A stretch of DNA of 64,000 nt from Pediococcus inopinatus (GCF_002982135.1 NZ_CP019981.1:1550001-1614000); one strand, 5' to 3'. Counted from the first letter of the stretch, positions 7,491-16,674 are shown. Notes: generated by a model not told the origin, from the sequence alone. Numbers and translations are program-made.

Positions 7491-8405
7491 CTATTTTTCA
7501 TAAACGCCACTGATCGTATTCAATTTAGAAACACTGCCGGTCTGGGCATTATATCGATACATGCCAGTCAAACTTCCAACTGTATTAGATGAATTATTTT
7601 GACGCACTTCAATCTGGTAATAATTAGTGCCAATCTGGTTTACTCCATATGAGAGACCCGCCTGATTTGCAATTCCGGCGGCACTCTGGAACGAAGAAAT
7701 AACCGAATCTGTTTCCTTATCCGTTAAATTGCCAATTGGTTCTGAAGATGAACTGGTTGTTGTGCTGGAACTTGAGTTTTGACTAGCAGACGAATTACTA
7801 GTTGCTGAATTAATCTGACTAGTTAAAGCTTTCCCTTGATCCTGTAAGGCTTTTACCCCACTGATACTTGATGACAAATTATTAAGTAAGGCAAGATCTG
7901 CAGTTGCGGTCTCGTAATACCCGTTAGAAACGGCGTCATAGGCATTTTGATAATATTTTTTGGCATTCTGTAATTGAGTCGCTTGATCTCCCAAACTTTT
8001 GGCTTGTGATTTTAACGTTGAGCTATTCGCTTGCTCAGAGGTAATCTTGGCTAAACTAGAATTTGCTGACGTTGTATCGCCATTGTTCAACGCCTCTTTA
8101 GCAGCAAGATAATTTTGGACATTCGATAACAGCTCACTAACTTTTCCGTTTGTTTCATCAAGTTTCTGGGCGGACTTCAACGTTGCCAACGCATTATCGG
8201 TTTTGCCATCCTCAATTTGTTTTTGAGCTTTCATATATAAAACGGCGGCTTTTTGTTGGTTAGTTTTTTCGGACTTAGATGATGTAGAAGAACTGTGTGC
8301 ATTTCCACTTTGTTTACTGGTGCTGCTACATGCGGCTAAGGAAACTAACATCAGCACTGCAACTACGCCAACTAGGCTTTTTTTTATTTTTAATTGTAAG
8401 GTCAT
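7491..8405 (-). CDS. secreted lipoprotein with TPR-like helical repeats
   Basis: A 304-residue predicted lipoprotein of unknown function. I start it at ATG 8405, which has AAGGAGGAG just upstream; a longer in-frame reading to 8477 overlaps the neighbour and lacks such a site. The lipobox is LVSLAAC, with Cys at about 26. A Ser/Lys-rich linker follows, then a helical region (about 50-190) with repeated Ala/Leu/Asn patterns typical of TPR-like segments (ADGKTDNALATLKSAQKL-like spacing). After a second Ser/Thr-rich linker comes a small C-terminal domain (about 225-304). The upstream gene stops 39 bp before this start, so the two may be co-transcribed. Confidence 0.75.
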   Translation of the reverse strand: MTLQLKIKKSLVGVVAVLMLVSLAACSSTSKQSGNAHSSSTSSKSEKTNQQKAAVLYMKAQKQIEDGKTDNALATLKSAQKLDETNGKVSELLSNVQNYLAAKEALNNGDTTSANSSLAKITSEQANSSTLKSQAKSLGDQATQLQNAKKYYQNAYDAVSNGYYETATADLALLNNLSSSISGVKALQDQGKALTSQINSATSNSSASQNSSSSTTTSSSSEPIGNLTDKETDSVISSFQSAAGIANQAGLSYGVNQIGTNYYQIEVRQNNSSNTVGSLTGMYRYNAQTGSVSKLNTISGVYEK

Positions 8406-8443
8406 GATTTTCTCCTCCTTGGCTACATTATACCATGTTCCCC

Positions 8444-9472
8444 CTAATGCGTTATTAACAAGTAGGTTAAATAACACAGAGTTGTCATAATCAATGCCAA
8501 AACATTAATCCATTTAAACATAACGATTAAAGCCAAATATTCTCGAAATGCTGCAAACGGCAAATAGTGCATGGTTGTAGGTGCGCTGATTCCCGTCATC
8601 GTAGAATTCAACTGTTTAGCAATTAAACCCGCGCGAAAGACATGAAAACTATTGGTTACAAAAACGGCTCGGTGAAAGACCTTTTCCTTTGTCATCAAGA
8701 TTTGCGAAAATCGCAAGTTTTCATAAGTAGATGTAGATCGGTCCTCTTGAATAATTTTCGAATTTGAAATTCCAGCTTCGATCAAATAATCTCTCATCGC
8801 CTGGCTTTCAGATATAATCTCATCAGTCCCCTGACCACCAGAAACCACAAATTGAGGATGACCACCACGTTTTAGTTGTTTTCGATAAATAGCAATTCCC
8901 TTATCAAGGCGTTTTTGCAGAATTTTAGAAACAGTTCCATCAGGCAACAAGCCCGCCCCCAAAATGACGATAAAATCCACTGCATAACGAACTGGCAATT
9001 CATCGAGAACGGAAGCTACTGCGTATGAAATAAAACCAATCATGAAATACGCTGTCCATAAATAAAATATCCCCAATAAAACCCAAAGCAGTGAACTATG
9101 AAACATAAATAAATTAAGTAAGGTAAGAAAAAACATTGCTAAAATAAGAAAACCAACCATTTCCAACAATCGATATCCCGGATGAACGCCAACTTCTTGG
9201 ATTAATCGCCGACTATAAATAATACAAGCTAACGCAAAAAGAGCCAGAGCAATCGGAATAATTATTGTAAACGCCAAGCTGCTAATCATTAATAACACTT
9301 GCATCCAGGGAGCTTGTGTTGCTTCAAGCCACTGCCAACCGGCAAAGAAAAAGCATATCACACTAGCAGTAAAAAAATAGCCATTTAAAAAACGACGTCG
9401 ATCAGTTAACCATAATGTCACAAAAACAGCTAAACAAATACTGCCCCAATAGCTGAAATTCATCCTCTTCAC
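8444..9472 (-). CDS. YdcF family membrane protein (DUF218 domain)
   Basis: A 342-residue protein with five or so N-terminal membrane helices (about 8-165), a DUF218/YdcF domain (about 167-315) and a last helix at the C-terminus. Domain landmarks are VILGAGLLPDG, a substrate-loop FVVSGGQG, EDRSTSTYENL and VFVTNSFHVFRAG. YdcF-type proteins include a vancomycin-sensitivity protein (SanA) and other envelope-linked proteins; the substrate is not known. GTG 9472 is listed; ATG 9463, with GAGGTG upstream, is an equally plausible start. Confidence 0.82.
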   Translation of the reverse strand: MKRMNFSYWGSICLAVFVTLWLTDRRRFLNGYFFTASVICFFFAGWQWLEATQAPWMQVLLMISSLAFTIIIPIALALFALACIIYSRRLIQEVGVHPGYRLLEMVGFLILAMFFLTLLNLFMFHSSLLWVLLGIFYLWTAYFMIGFISYAVASVLDELPVRYAVDFIVILGAGLLPDGTVSKILQKRLDKGIAIYRKQLKRGGHPQFVVSGGQGTDEIISESQAMRDYLIEAGISNSKIIQEDRSTSTYENLRFSQILMTKEKVFHRAVFVTNSFHVFRAGLIAKQLNSTMTGISAPTTMHYLPFAAFREYLALIVMFKWINVLALIMTTLCYLTYLLITH

Positions 9473-9620
9473 CTCACTTCTCTATCTTCATTTTAGAAGG
9501 AATTTAACCAAAAGAAAAGTTTAAAACTTATTCATCTTTTATCGTTTTGTTTCCCTTACACCAAAAAAAAATTAAATTCAAGTCTTTCATTTAATTTATT
9601 TCGTAATACAATATATAGTG

Positions 9621-9664
9621 TTGATTGATTTTTAAATCAGAACATATAGTATATGGCCATATAC
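9621..9664 (+). promoter_or_regulatory. pnuC promoter with two palindromes (candidate operator)
   Basis: TTGATT (9621-9626), an 18-bp gap and TATAGT (9645-9650) form a plausible promoter. A 14-bp inverted repeat, TGATTT-TT-AAATCA (9626-9639), sits in the spacer. A perfect 16-bp palindrome, GTATATGGCCATATAC (9649-9664), covers the expected transcription start. Their placement suggests repressor binding, perhaps by an NAD-responsive regulator; the regulator is not identifiable from the window. Confidence 0.5.
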
Positions 9665-9691
9665 ATAGAAACAAGAGAGGAAGAGAAGCAA

Positions 9692-10459
9692 ATGTCTAAT
9701 TATTTACACTTTTTGGCACATCAATTGAAGGGGTGGCCTCAACAAAACTACTATCTATTTTTCTTCAGTCTTGGCTGTCAGATTATGACTCTAGTCAGTG
9801 CCCCAATCACAGCTTTAACCATCACAACTTTCATCGGAACAACTTTAGGTGTTTTATGTATTTTAGCAATTAACGCTGCTAAATCTGTTAACGGTTGGTT
9901 AGGAATTTTATCAGCAATTTGTTTTATTGTAACTGGTTTAGCCGCCAAAAACTACCTAAGTATGGCTGAACAATTGGCTTATGTTGTCACCCTTGATTTA
10001 CCTGTTTTATTGAGTTCAAGCTGGAACGTCAACATGGTTTCTAAGATTCGTAAGTTCACTGGTAAAACTTGGTTTGTCGCAATTGCTTCAACCATCGTTG
10101 TTTACTTTGTTTCAGGATACTTAATTGGAACCTTCACCAACGATCCTCGTCCTTGGGTTGATGCAATTAGCTTCTCGATCAGTTTAACAGCTGGTGTGAT
10201 TTGCTTCCTACGTTTCAACAACCAATACTTCTGGTGGGTTGCTTCAGGACTTGCTCAAATGGTTCTCTGGTTCATTTCATTCCGTCAAGGATCAGCAACA
10301 CTTGCCATGTTTGTAAATAGCTCAATCTACTTGATCAATGATGTTTTGGCATTTACAACATCTCCATGGTATAACAAAAAAGAACGTGCTCGTCTTATTA
10401 AAGAAGAAACAAATTACGGCGAAGAAACAGCTGCCGACGTGTCACACGCACATGCTTAA
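9692..10459 (+). CDS. pnuC: nicotinamide riboside transporter PnuC
   Basis: A 255-residue integral membrane protein of the PnuC family, which takes up nicotinamide riboside by facilitated diffusion for NAD synthesis. About seven membrane spans are visible. Family landmarks include the segment AKSVNGWLGILSAICF, aromatic-rich helices with RFNNQYFWWVASGLAQ, and NSSIYLINDVLAF near the end. I prefer ATG 9692 (AGAGGAAGAG upstream) to the in-frame ATG 9653, because the latter lies inside the palindrome at the promoter start. Single gene with its own promoter and terminator. Confidence 0.9.
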   Translation: MSNYLHFLAHQLKGWPQQNYYLFFFSLGCQIMTLVSAPITALTITTFIGTTLGVLCILAINAAKSVNGWLGILSAICFIVTGLAAKNYLSMAEQLAYVVTLDLPVLLSSSWNVNMVSKIRKFTGKTWFVAIASTIVVYFVSGYLIGTFTNDPRPWVDAISFSISLTAGVICFLRFNNQYFWWVASGLAQMVLWFISFRQGSATLAMFVNSSIYLINDVLAFTTSPWYNKKERARLIKEETNYGEETAADVSHAHA

Positions 10460-10464
10460 ACAAC

Positions 10465-10507
10465 TAAAAAACGCCCTTTTAGCGACCGCTGAAGGACGTT
10501 TTTTTGT
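10465..10507 (+). terminator. pnuC terminator
   Basis: AAACGCCCTT pairs with GAAGGACGTTT around an inner AGCG/CGCT stem; seven T follow on the plus strand. Confidence 0.75.
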
Positions 10508-10613
10508 GATTTAAAACATAAAATTTTGAGCAAGACTGTAAATAAATTTCGGTTGCTGGACTCCTCGTAATTTTCAAAAAAATTCCTGAGTAGTAGACCA
10601 ACTTCGTTTACTT

Positions 10614-10868
10614 TTATTTTGTCTTTCTCATCCCAAAAATTGCAGAAACGATTAATACAACAACAATTGCACCGATTATAGAAGGAACCAGTGCCATTCC
10701 TGCTAATTGGGGTCCCCATGTACCTAACAAGGACTGGCCTAACCATGCTCCGACCAATCCACCGACAATATTTCCGATCCACCCTGCTGGTAAATCTCTA
10801 CTTGTAAGTGCACCGGCAATTGCTCCGATAATTCCACCAATAATTAAAGCCCATAGCCATCCAAACAT
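10614..10868 (-). CDS. GlsB/YeaQ/YmgE family stress-response membrane protein
   Basis: An 84-residue, Gly-rich membrane protein with three hydrophobic helices (about 3-22, 30-48, 58-78). The pattern GWLWALIIGGIIGAIAGAL followed by GWIGNIVGGLVGAWLG is characteristic of the transglycosylase-associated/GlsB family, which is commonly stress-induced. Its biochemical function is not known. ATG 10868 has AAAGGAGTG upstream. It stands alone, convergent with pnuC. Confidence 0.88.
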   Translation of the reverse strand: MFGWLWALIIGGIIGAIAGALTSRDLPAGWIGNIVGGLVGAWLGQSLLGTWGPQLAGMALVPSIIGAIVVVLIVSAIFGMRKTK

Positions 10869-11200
10869 CGCTGTTCACTCCTTTATTTTTTGTCTAAATA
10901 CCAACAATTTCAACTAGTGATCACTTAGTTGCCAACATAGACTTTTCACCATCCAAGATGGGATTTATCTACAAGGTTAGCATAGCAAATTTCCATTGCT
11001 CGTTTCAAGAGAACTGCTTATGATCATCATTTATTATTGCTTATATTAAATATGATATCTGGTAAAATTCTGCTACCTCTTTTAGCATAGGCAAGTAAAC
11101 TTTCGAGACTATCTTTTGCATGCATCCTTAATTTGGCTTATGCTATAAACTATAGAGCGTTTTCATTAATCAATTATTCTAAATTTAGGAGATGTTAACT
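10869..11200. other. intergenic region between divergent glsB-like and AKR genes
   Basis: About 330 bp with no convincing ORF. It must hold the two divergent promoters. A possible plus-strand promoter is TTGCAT, 17 bp, TATGCT, ending roughly 60 bp before the AKR start. I see no strong repeat or riboswitch-like fold. Confidence 0.4.
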
Positions 11201-12043
11201 ATGAGCCATGCAATTCCACAACTCAAACTAAACGACGGGGCTGTTTTTCCCCAGATCAGCTTTGGTACTTACAAATTAAACGGAGCTCCTGGTGTCAATG
11301 CCTTTCGGAGCGCTTTAGACAATGGTTATCGCGCATTAGACTCAGCCTACAACTATGAAAATCATGGCGCAGTTGGTGAAGCTATTCGTCAAAGTGATAT
11401 TCCCCGCTCACAAATTATGATTACTTCTAAACTACCAGGCCGTCATCACAAGTATGATGAAGCTCTAGAAACTATTCAGGAATCTCTTTATCAAACCGGC
11501 TTAAAATACTTTGACTTGTACCTCATTCATTGGCCAAATCCAAAGGAGGATCACTACGTAGAGGCTTGGAAGGCTTTAATAGATGCCAAAAAATGGGGCC
11601 TAATTCGCTCAATTGGCGTTTCTAACTTTTTACCAGAACATATTGATCGCTTAATTGATGAAACAGGTGTCACCCCAGCTGTAAACCAAATTGAACTCCA
11701 TCCCTATTTCTCCCAAGGACCACAACGAGAATACGACGCTGATCATCACATTATTACTGAAGCCTGGAGTCCTCTTGGACGCGCAAGTTCAGTTTTAGAG
11801 GACCCGGTCATTCAAAAAATTGCCGACACCCATCATAAAACTGTGGGACAAGTAATTCTCCGTTGGGAAATTCAATTAGGCGTTCTGCCAATTCCAAAGT
11901 CTAGTTCTAGAGTACGCCAACGGGAAAACCTCCATATCTTTAACTTTGAATTGACTGAAGAAGAAATGGAAGCAATTACTAATCTGGATCGTCCAGATGG
12001 CCGCAATAAAAATCAAGACCCTGCGGTGTATGAAGAATTTTAA
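11201..12043 (+). CDS. aldo/keto reductase
   Basis: A 280-residue NADPH-dependent reductase of the 2,5-diketo-D-gluconate reductase type. The catalytic tetrad can be placed: Asp and Tyr in YRALDSAYNYENHG, Lys in ITSKLPG, His in YLIHWPNPK. The cofactor-binding end is present (IPKSSSRVRQRENL, ahead of NFELTEEEM). Start ATG 11201 has TTAGGAGA eight bases upstream; the ATG at 11192 is too close to that site. Monocistronic, with a strong terminator right after. Physiological substrate unknown. Confidence 0.9.
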   Translation: MSHAIPQLKLNDGAVFPQISFGTYKLNGAPGVNAFRSALDNGYRALDSAYNYENHGAVGEAIRQSDIPRSQIMITSKLPGRHHKYDEALETIQESLYQTGLKYFDLYLIHWPNPKEDHYVEAWKALIDAKKWGLIRSIGVSNFLPEHIDRLIDETGVTPAVNQIELHPYFSQGPQREYDADHHIITEAWSPLGRASSVLEDPVIQKIADTHHKTVGQVILRWEIQLGVLPIPKSSSRVRQRENLHIFNFELTEEEMEAITNLDRPDGRNKNQDPAVYEEF

Positions 12044-12053
12044 ATTGTAAGCA

Positions 12054-12096
12054 AAAAGAATTGGCAAAACTCGAGATGAGTTTTGCCAATTCTTTT
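12054..12096. terminator. bidirectional terminator between AKR and degV
   Basis: A 19-bp perfect stem from 12054-12072 to 12078-12096 (core AATTGGCAAAACTC / GAGTTTTGCCAATT) with A-rich and T-rich flanks. It serves both convergent genes. Confidence 0.9.
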
Positions 12097-12098
12097 AT

Positions 12099-12974
12099 TT
12101 AATCCTCATTACCCATTTTCTTCCAGTCTTTACCCCAGATCACACCAACAATTTCTTCGCCTGTGTGTGACATAATTACTGGTCCCAATTGATTGCTCTC
12201 AAATTGAGCAGCGGGAAATTCTTGCTGGATGGTTTCTTCCCATTTAGCACTCAATTCATGATCCACACCATAAATGATAGAAACTCGAAAATCTTCAGCG
12301 CCTCGATCTAAATCTGAATGTAAGTTTTCCAAAACTTTTTGGAGAGCGCGTTTCCGCGTACGCTCCTTGCTTTGAATCACAATCTGACCTTTTTCATTCA
12401 TATCCAAAATTGGCTTAATGCGTAACAGGTTGCCCATAATTGCGGATCGGTTGGTAATCCTCCCAGACCGCATCAAAAAGCTTAAATTATCCACCATAAA
12501 GTCAACTTTTGTCGTCTCTCGAAGATGCTTCAAAAAGGGAATGATTTCTTCCCCTGTTTTTCCTTCTCGTCGTAACTTAGCAGCCAATAGCACCATATTG
12601 GCCTCCCCTTGACTGGTCATTCGCGAGTCAAATGGTAACACTTTAATTTCCGTAATACTTTTAGCATATTCGGTTAAATTCTCAATAAAACTTGTGATTC
12701 CACTAGATAAATGAATACAAATTACTTCATCATAATTCTCTGCAATTAACTTATCAAACACTTCTTGCATCTGCCCCAAAGTAATTTGAGTTGTTGAAGG
12801 CATCAGTCCTGAAGTTTGAAGCTTTTCATGGAACAGCTGATCATCAATATCAATATTTTCTAAGAGCATCTCTTGACCAAAAATTACCGTAATTGGGACG
12901 ACGATAACGTCATTTTCACGAACCTGCTGATCAGTAAGATAAGCCGAACTATCCGTTACAATTGCTGTTTTCAT
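12099..12974 (-). CDS. DegV family fatty-acid-binding protein
   Basis: A 291-residue DegV protein; the family (FakB in Staphylococcus) binds fatty acids and presents them to fatty acid kinase. Motifs seen are the N-terminal IVTDSSAYL, the fatty-acid pocket segment PSTTQITLGQM with the TT pair, HLSSGITSF, FDSRMTSQGEA and the C-terminal SHTGEEIVGVIWGK. Full length for the family. Single gene on the minus strand, ATG 12974 with GGGAG upstream. Which lipid it carries cannot be told from sequence. Confidence 0.9.
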   Translation of the reverse strand: MKTAIVTDSSAYLTDQQVRENDVIVVPITVIFGQEMLLENIDIDDQLFHEKLQTSGLMPSTTQITLGQMQEVFDKLIAENYDEVICIHLSSGITSFIENLTEYAKSITEIKVLPFDSRMTSQGEANMVLLAAKLRREGKTGEEIIPFLKHLRETTKVDFMVDNLSFLMRSGRITNRSAIMGNLLRIKPILDMNEKGQIVIQSKERTRKRALQKVLENLHSDLDRGAEDFRVSIIYGVDHELSAKWEETIQQEFPAAQFESNQLGPVIMSHTGEEIVGVIWGKDWKKMGNED

Positions 12975-13179
12975 ACATTTCTCCCTACTATTTAATTACG
13001 CATTTAGTTACTTATTAGTATAAAGGGTTACACCAGAATAGCAAATAAAATCCCGTTAAATTTCAAAATATGTCACGCTGCTAATTTAAGGCACGTAAGG
13101 CAAAAATTGGATCGTTCTGTAAGAAAATAACTAGATCAACTACCCGCACTACATACTATTATGTAATATCCACCGTTAA

Positions 13180-13209
13180 TTGTGACATCGCTACCAATTG
13201 CGCTATAAT
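13180..13209 (+). promoter_or_regulatory. promoter of the ROK gene
   Basis: TTGTGA (13180-13185), an 18-bp gap and a perfect TATAAT (13204-13209), 33 bp before the start codon, with AAGGAG between. Confidence 0.7.
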
Positions 13210-13241
13210 AGCATTATGAGTTAAAGAAGGAGCAATTATTA

Positions 13242-14234
13242 ATGAATTACAAACCAGAAAAGGATTACCTCAGCATCGATGTTGGTGCAACTTACACCAA
13301 ATATGCGTTAATCGATCATAGTGGTAGTTTAAAGGTAAAATCCAAATTTAATACGCCCCGCGATAGTGTGGACAGTTTCTTGAAAAAAATCTACGAAGTC
13401 ATTAATGAAGTGCTTCCTAACATTAAAGGAGTAGCTTTTAGTGTGCCTGGTAGAATCGACCAAAAAGAACAAATCATTTACCATGGCGGCGCTCTTCCAA
13501 TGCTGCATGGCTTGAGCTTAGGAAAAATTATCACCCGACGCTATAAATTACCTGTCAGTATGGAAAATAGCGGTAAATCAGCAGCGTTGGCAGAATTATG
13601 GCTAGGAAATCTGAAAAATATCCAAAACGGAGCTGCTATTATTTTAGGCACTTCCGTAGAGGGTGGCATTGTTTTAAATGGCAAGCTTTGGCACGGGTCA
13701 AACGCTCAAGGTGGCGAACTTAGCTTTATGCTTTCACAAATTAATGGGACTGCCGATGATCCCAACAATTTAATGTTTACCGCAGGTTCCGCAGTCCAGA
13801 TGATTGATGATATTGCAACTGCCCTTGATTTTGGTGATCGTACAGATGGCATGCGGGTCTTTAAGGCAATTCAAAATGGAGAAGAACAGGCGCGCCAAAT
13901 TTTCGAACAATATTGCAGAAGAATTGCCTACATTATAGTAAATACCCAAGCAGTTTTGGACCTGAGCCGCTATGTGATTGGTGGCGGAATCAGTAGTGAG
14001 AGCATTCTGGTTCCAGAAATTAAACATCAATTACAACTATTACGTGATGAAAATACCTTATTAAGAAAAACCTTAGACGCTCCGGAAATTTTAACTGCTA
14101 ACTTTAAAAGTGATGCTAATCTTTATGGGGCGCTCTATAATTTACTTCTTCAGTTAAACGACAAAGATTTAATTCCTGATTTTCAAAATGAAGAATCGTC
14201 TACAGACACCACTGAAGATAACTTAAACGACTAA
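13242..14234 (+). CDS. ROK family protein (sugar kinase-like)
   Basis: A 330-residue protein of the ROK (repressor/ORF/kinase) fold without an N-terminal HTH, so probably a kinase rather than a regulator. The phosphate-binding DVGATYTKYAL (about 12-22), GVAFSVPGRID and the adenosine-loop ILGTSVEGGIVLNG are present. The usual zinc cluster (CxCGxxGC) is absent, and the usual GE-x-GH motif reads GELSFM without the His. Some ROK sugar kinases lack the zinc site, but substrate and even activity are uncertain. It has its own promoter and a terminator. It lies near the maltose locus without being part of it. Confidence 0.8.
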   Translation: MNYKPEKDYLSIDVGATYTKYALIDHSGSLKVKSKFNTPRDSVDSFLKKIYEVINEVLPNIKGVAFSVPGRIDQKEQIIYHGGALPMLHGLSLGKIITRRYKLPVSMENSGKSAALAELWLGNLKNIQNGAAIILGTSVEGGIVLNGKLWHGSNAQGGELSFMLSQINGTADDPNNLMFTAGSAVQMIDDIATALDFGDRTDGMRVFKAIQNGEEQARQIFEQYCRRIAYIIVNTQAVLDLSRYVIGGGISSESILVPEIKHQLQLLRDENTLLRKTLDAPEILTANFKSDANLYGALYNLLLQLNDKDLIPDFQNEESSTDTTEDNLND

Positions 14235-14251
14235 CAATTTTCCAAAATAAA

Positions 14252-14286
14252 AAGCGATCAACTCAGACTTTCTGAATTGATCGCTT
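14252..14286. terminator. bidirectional terminator
   Basis: AAGCGATCAA (14252-14261) pairs with TTGATCGCTT (14277-14286) between convergent genes, with A- and T-rich flanks. Confidence 0.8.
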
Positions 14287-14301
14287 CTGTTGTTTTTTAG
14301 A

Positions 14302-14826
14302 TTACTCTTCCACACCACTTTGCGTGAGTTTCAGAATTGCTACTCGCATAATCGAAAGATTAATTTTCTTTTCAGTCTCTTCATCCAGTTCTAGGTACTT
14401 ACTGACGTATTTATCCAATTCCTGATAAACGTCACTAGCTTCCAACTCTTCATCAGAAGCACTTTGATATTTGGTCAACACCGCTTTTATTTCGTCTTCT
14501 TCCACTGCATCAGTAAAATCAGTTACGATTCCGGCCCCGTCATACATTTCATTTAAATTTGTCTTAGGATCGATATCTAGATAAAAATCGGATAGTGGTG
14601 TCTCAATCAAAACAAACCCTAAATCACTGTAGTTATCGGTATGAACAACTGCTCCACCCTGCTCACCACAATCAATAAAGACATAGTAATCATGACGATT
14701 CTTATCTTTCACAAAATAATCTACACCGGCCAAATTTGGCAGACTCTGAATCACACTTTGACTGCTCACTTCAATTGATTGTCCTGTTTCATTAATTTTT
14801 GCTAATGTTGGGTATTGGTAAAGCAT
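14302..14826 (-). CDS. hypothetical acidic protein
   Basis: A 174-residue, acidic, probably cytoplasmic protein that I do not recognise. I start it at ATG 14826, which has GTAGGAGG eight bases upstream, rather than the longer reading to 14877. The N-terminal half looks like a mixed alpha/beta domain (YDYFVKDKNRHDYYVFIDCGEQGG-type strands) and the C-terminal half is helical and rich in Glu/Asp. No signal peptide or membrane helix. It is next to a GH13 gene on the same strand, but 94 bp apart. No function is proposed. Confidence 0.6.
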   Translation of the reverse strand: MLYQYPTLAKINETGQSIEVSSQSVIQSLPNLAGVDYFVKDKNRHDYYVFIDCGEQGGAVVHTDNYSDLGFVLIETPLSDFYLDIDPKTNLNEMYDGAGIVTDFTDAVEEDEIKAVLTKYQSASDEELEASDVYQELDKYVSKYLELDEETEKKINLSIMRVAILKLTQSGVEE

Positions 14827-14920
14827 TTCAAACCTCCTACACTGATTTCTCAGCGATTTCATTTCATAAAGTATCATTATACAACTAATTATTCAAAATG
14901 CATGCGAAAAGTCAAAAAAA

Positions 14921-16582
14921 CTATTGAATGAGATAAACCTTACATTCATATGGCCGCAATGTTTCGTTTTGATCATCTGAATAATTACCGATTAACTCAA
15001 CTTTATTACTTTGTTGACTCAGGTCATACCAGCGTTTCACTGTCCGTTCTGTAAAGTTACTAATCACTAGGAGATCCTGATCATCTAGGCGACGAGTATA
15101 CGCCCAAACTTGGTCATCATCCGGGTCTAACAATTGATAATCGCCATAGACAATGATGTCATACTGTTTACGCAATTGATTCATTTTGCGATAAAAATTA
15201 AACACAGATTGCTCGTCATTGACAGCTTGAGCGGCATTAATTTTTGTGAAATTAGCATTGATAGCCAACCATGGTGTGCCTTTGGTAAAGCCCGCATTTT
15301 CAGTTTCATCCCATTGCATCGGTGTTCGTGCATTGTCACGAGAAGAATGCTGTAAATACTTCAACATCTCAGTAGCCGTGGCTAATTGTTTCTGATCAAC
15401 GAATTCATGATACGCATTTAAGCTTTCGATATCTTGATATTGGTCCAAATTCTTAAACTTGGCATTGATCATTCCAAGTTCCTCTCCTTGATAAATATAG
15501 GGAGTTCCTTGCATAAAATGCAGCGTTGCGCCCAACATTTTGGCCGATAACACCCGATACTTGGCTTGATCGTTTCCAAATCTGGAAACCACCCGAGGTT
15601 GATCATGGTTATTCCAATACAACGAATTCCATGCCTTACCATTTAAATCAATTTGCCATTTCGACATAACTTGTTTTAAATCTGTAAGCTTAACGGAGTT
15701 TGTGCTCCATTTTCCCAAGGCGGGATTTTCATTACCATCCAAACCCATATGTTCAAACTGGAAAACCATCTCTAGCTCGTGGCTGTCAAAACCAGTATAA
15801 CGAATTGCGTCCCTCGTTGTAGCATTCGGTGTTTCCCCCACTGTCATCACATCATAGTTAGACAGAACTTGCTCATTCATTTCTTTTAAGTAATCATGCA
15901 CGTGAGGCCCATTAGCCGCCAAATTCGCTTGTCCTTCTGTTTTCACATCAGGCAATCCTTCCGGTTTTGAAATCAGGTTAATTACATCCATTCGAAAACC
16001 GTCGACCCCTTTATCAAGCCAAAAACGCATCATTTCAAATACCGCTTTTCGAACATCTGAATTATCCCAATTCAAATCAGGTTGTTTTTTTGAGAACAAG
16101 TGGAGATAATATTGCCCCGTTTGCTCATCAAATTGCCAAGCAGAGCCACTAAAGGCACTTTGCCAATTATTAGGCTCAGCATCATTTTTAGGATCACGCC
16201 AAATATAATAGTCCCGAAAGTCATTGGTTCTGCTCTTACGACTTTCCATAAACCAATGATGTTCATCAGAAGTGTGATTAACCACCAAATCCATCATAAT
16301 TTTTAGTTTTTTGTCGTGAGCTGCCTTCAATAACCGATCAAAATCGGCCATCGTGCCAAACTCAGTCATAATCTTTTCATAATTTGCGATATCATAGCCA
16401 TTGTCATCATTCGGTGATTGATAAATTGGATTCAGCCAAATCACGTCGGCCCCTAATTTTTTAATGTAGTCGAGATGTTCAGTTACGCCGTTCAAATCAC
16501 CAATTCCATCATCATTTGTGTCCTGAAAACTTCGCGGATAAACTTGATAGACGACTGCTTCTTGCCACCAGTGTTTTTCCAT
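14921..16582 (-). CDS. GH13 alpha-glucosidase (oligo-1,6-glucosidase type)
   Basis: A 553-residue cytoplasmic glycoside hydrolase of GH13 (subfamily 31-like), cleaving alpha-glucosidic bonds in short malto- or isomalto-oligosaccharides. Seen in order: WWQEAVVYQVYPRSFQDTN (N-terminus), region I DLVVNHTSDEH, nucleophile Asp in GFRMDVINL, acid/base Glu in MTVGETPN, and transition-state Asp in NNHDQPR. ATG 16582 is chosen over TTG 16588 because GGGAG is eight bases upstream. It stands apart from the main maltose cluster, separated by galM and a CPBP protease gene. A cre-like site upstream suggests carbon catabolite control. Confidence 0.9.
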   Translation of the reverse strand: MEKHWWQEAVVYQVYPRSFQDTNDDGIGDLNGVTEHLDYIKKLGADVIWLNPIYQSPNDDNGYDIANYEKIMTEFGTMADFDRLLKAAHDKKLKIMMDLVVNHTSDEHHWFMESRKSRTNDFRDYYIWRDPKNDAEPNNWQSAFSGSAWQFDEQTGQYYLHLFSKKQPDLNWDNSDVRKAVFEMMRFWLDKGVDGFRMDVINLISKPEGLPDVKTEGQANLAANGPHVHDYLKEMNEQVLSNYDVMTVGETPNATTRDAIRYTGFDSHELEMVFQFEHMGLDGNENPALGKWSTNSVKLTDLKQVMSKWQIDLNGKAWNSLYWNNHDQPRVVSRFGNDQAKYRVLSAKMLGATLHFMQGTPYIYQGEELGMINAKFKNLDQYQDIESLNAYHEFVDQKQLATATEMLKYLQHSSRDNARTPMQWDETENAGFTKGTPWLAINANFTKINAAQAVNDEQSVFNFYRKMNQLRKQYDIIVYGDYQLLDPDDDQVWAYTRRLDDQDLLVISNFTERTVKRWYDLSQQSNKVELIGNYSDDQNETLRPYECKVYLIQ

Positions 16583-16643
16583 GAACAAAACTCCCTCATA
16601 TTATAAATTTTAAAACCTGTCTTACATCCATTATGGCTTTCAT

Positions 16644-16658
16644 CGGAATCGGTTTCAA
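16644..16658 (-). promoter_or_regulatory. cre-like CcpA site upstream of the alpha-glucosidase
   Basis: Minus-strand TTGAAACCGATTCCG resembles the catabolite-responsive element consensus WTGNAANCGNWNNCW, mismatching only in the last position. It lies about 62 bp before the GH13 start, in the short gap below the CPBP gene. Confidence 0.45.
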
Positions 16659-16674
16659 TTATCCCGATTATCTT

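Noticed and set aside
10456..10782. A 108-residue minus-strand ORF overlapping the glsB-like gene
   Set aside because: It runs through the pnuC terminator, lacks a ribosome binding site and overlaps a clear gene in another frame.
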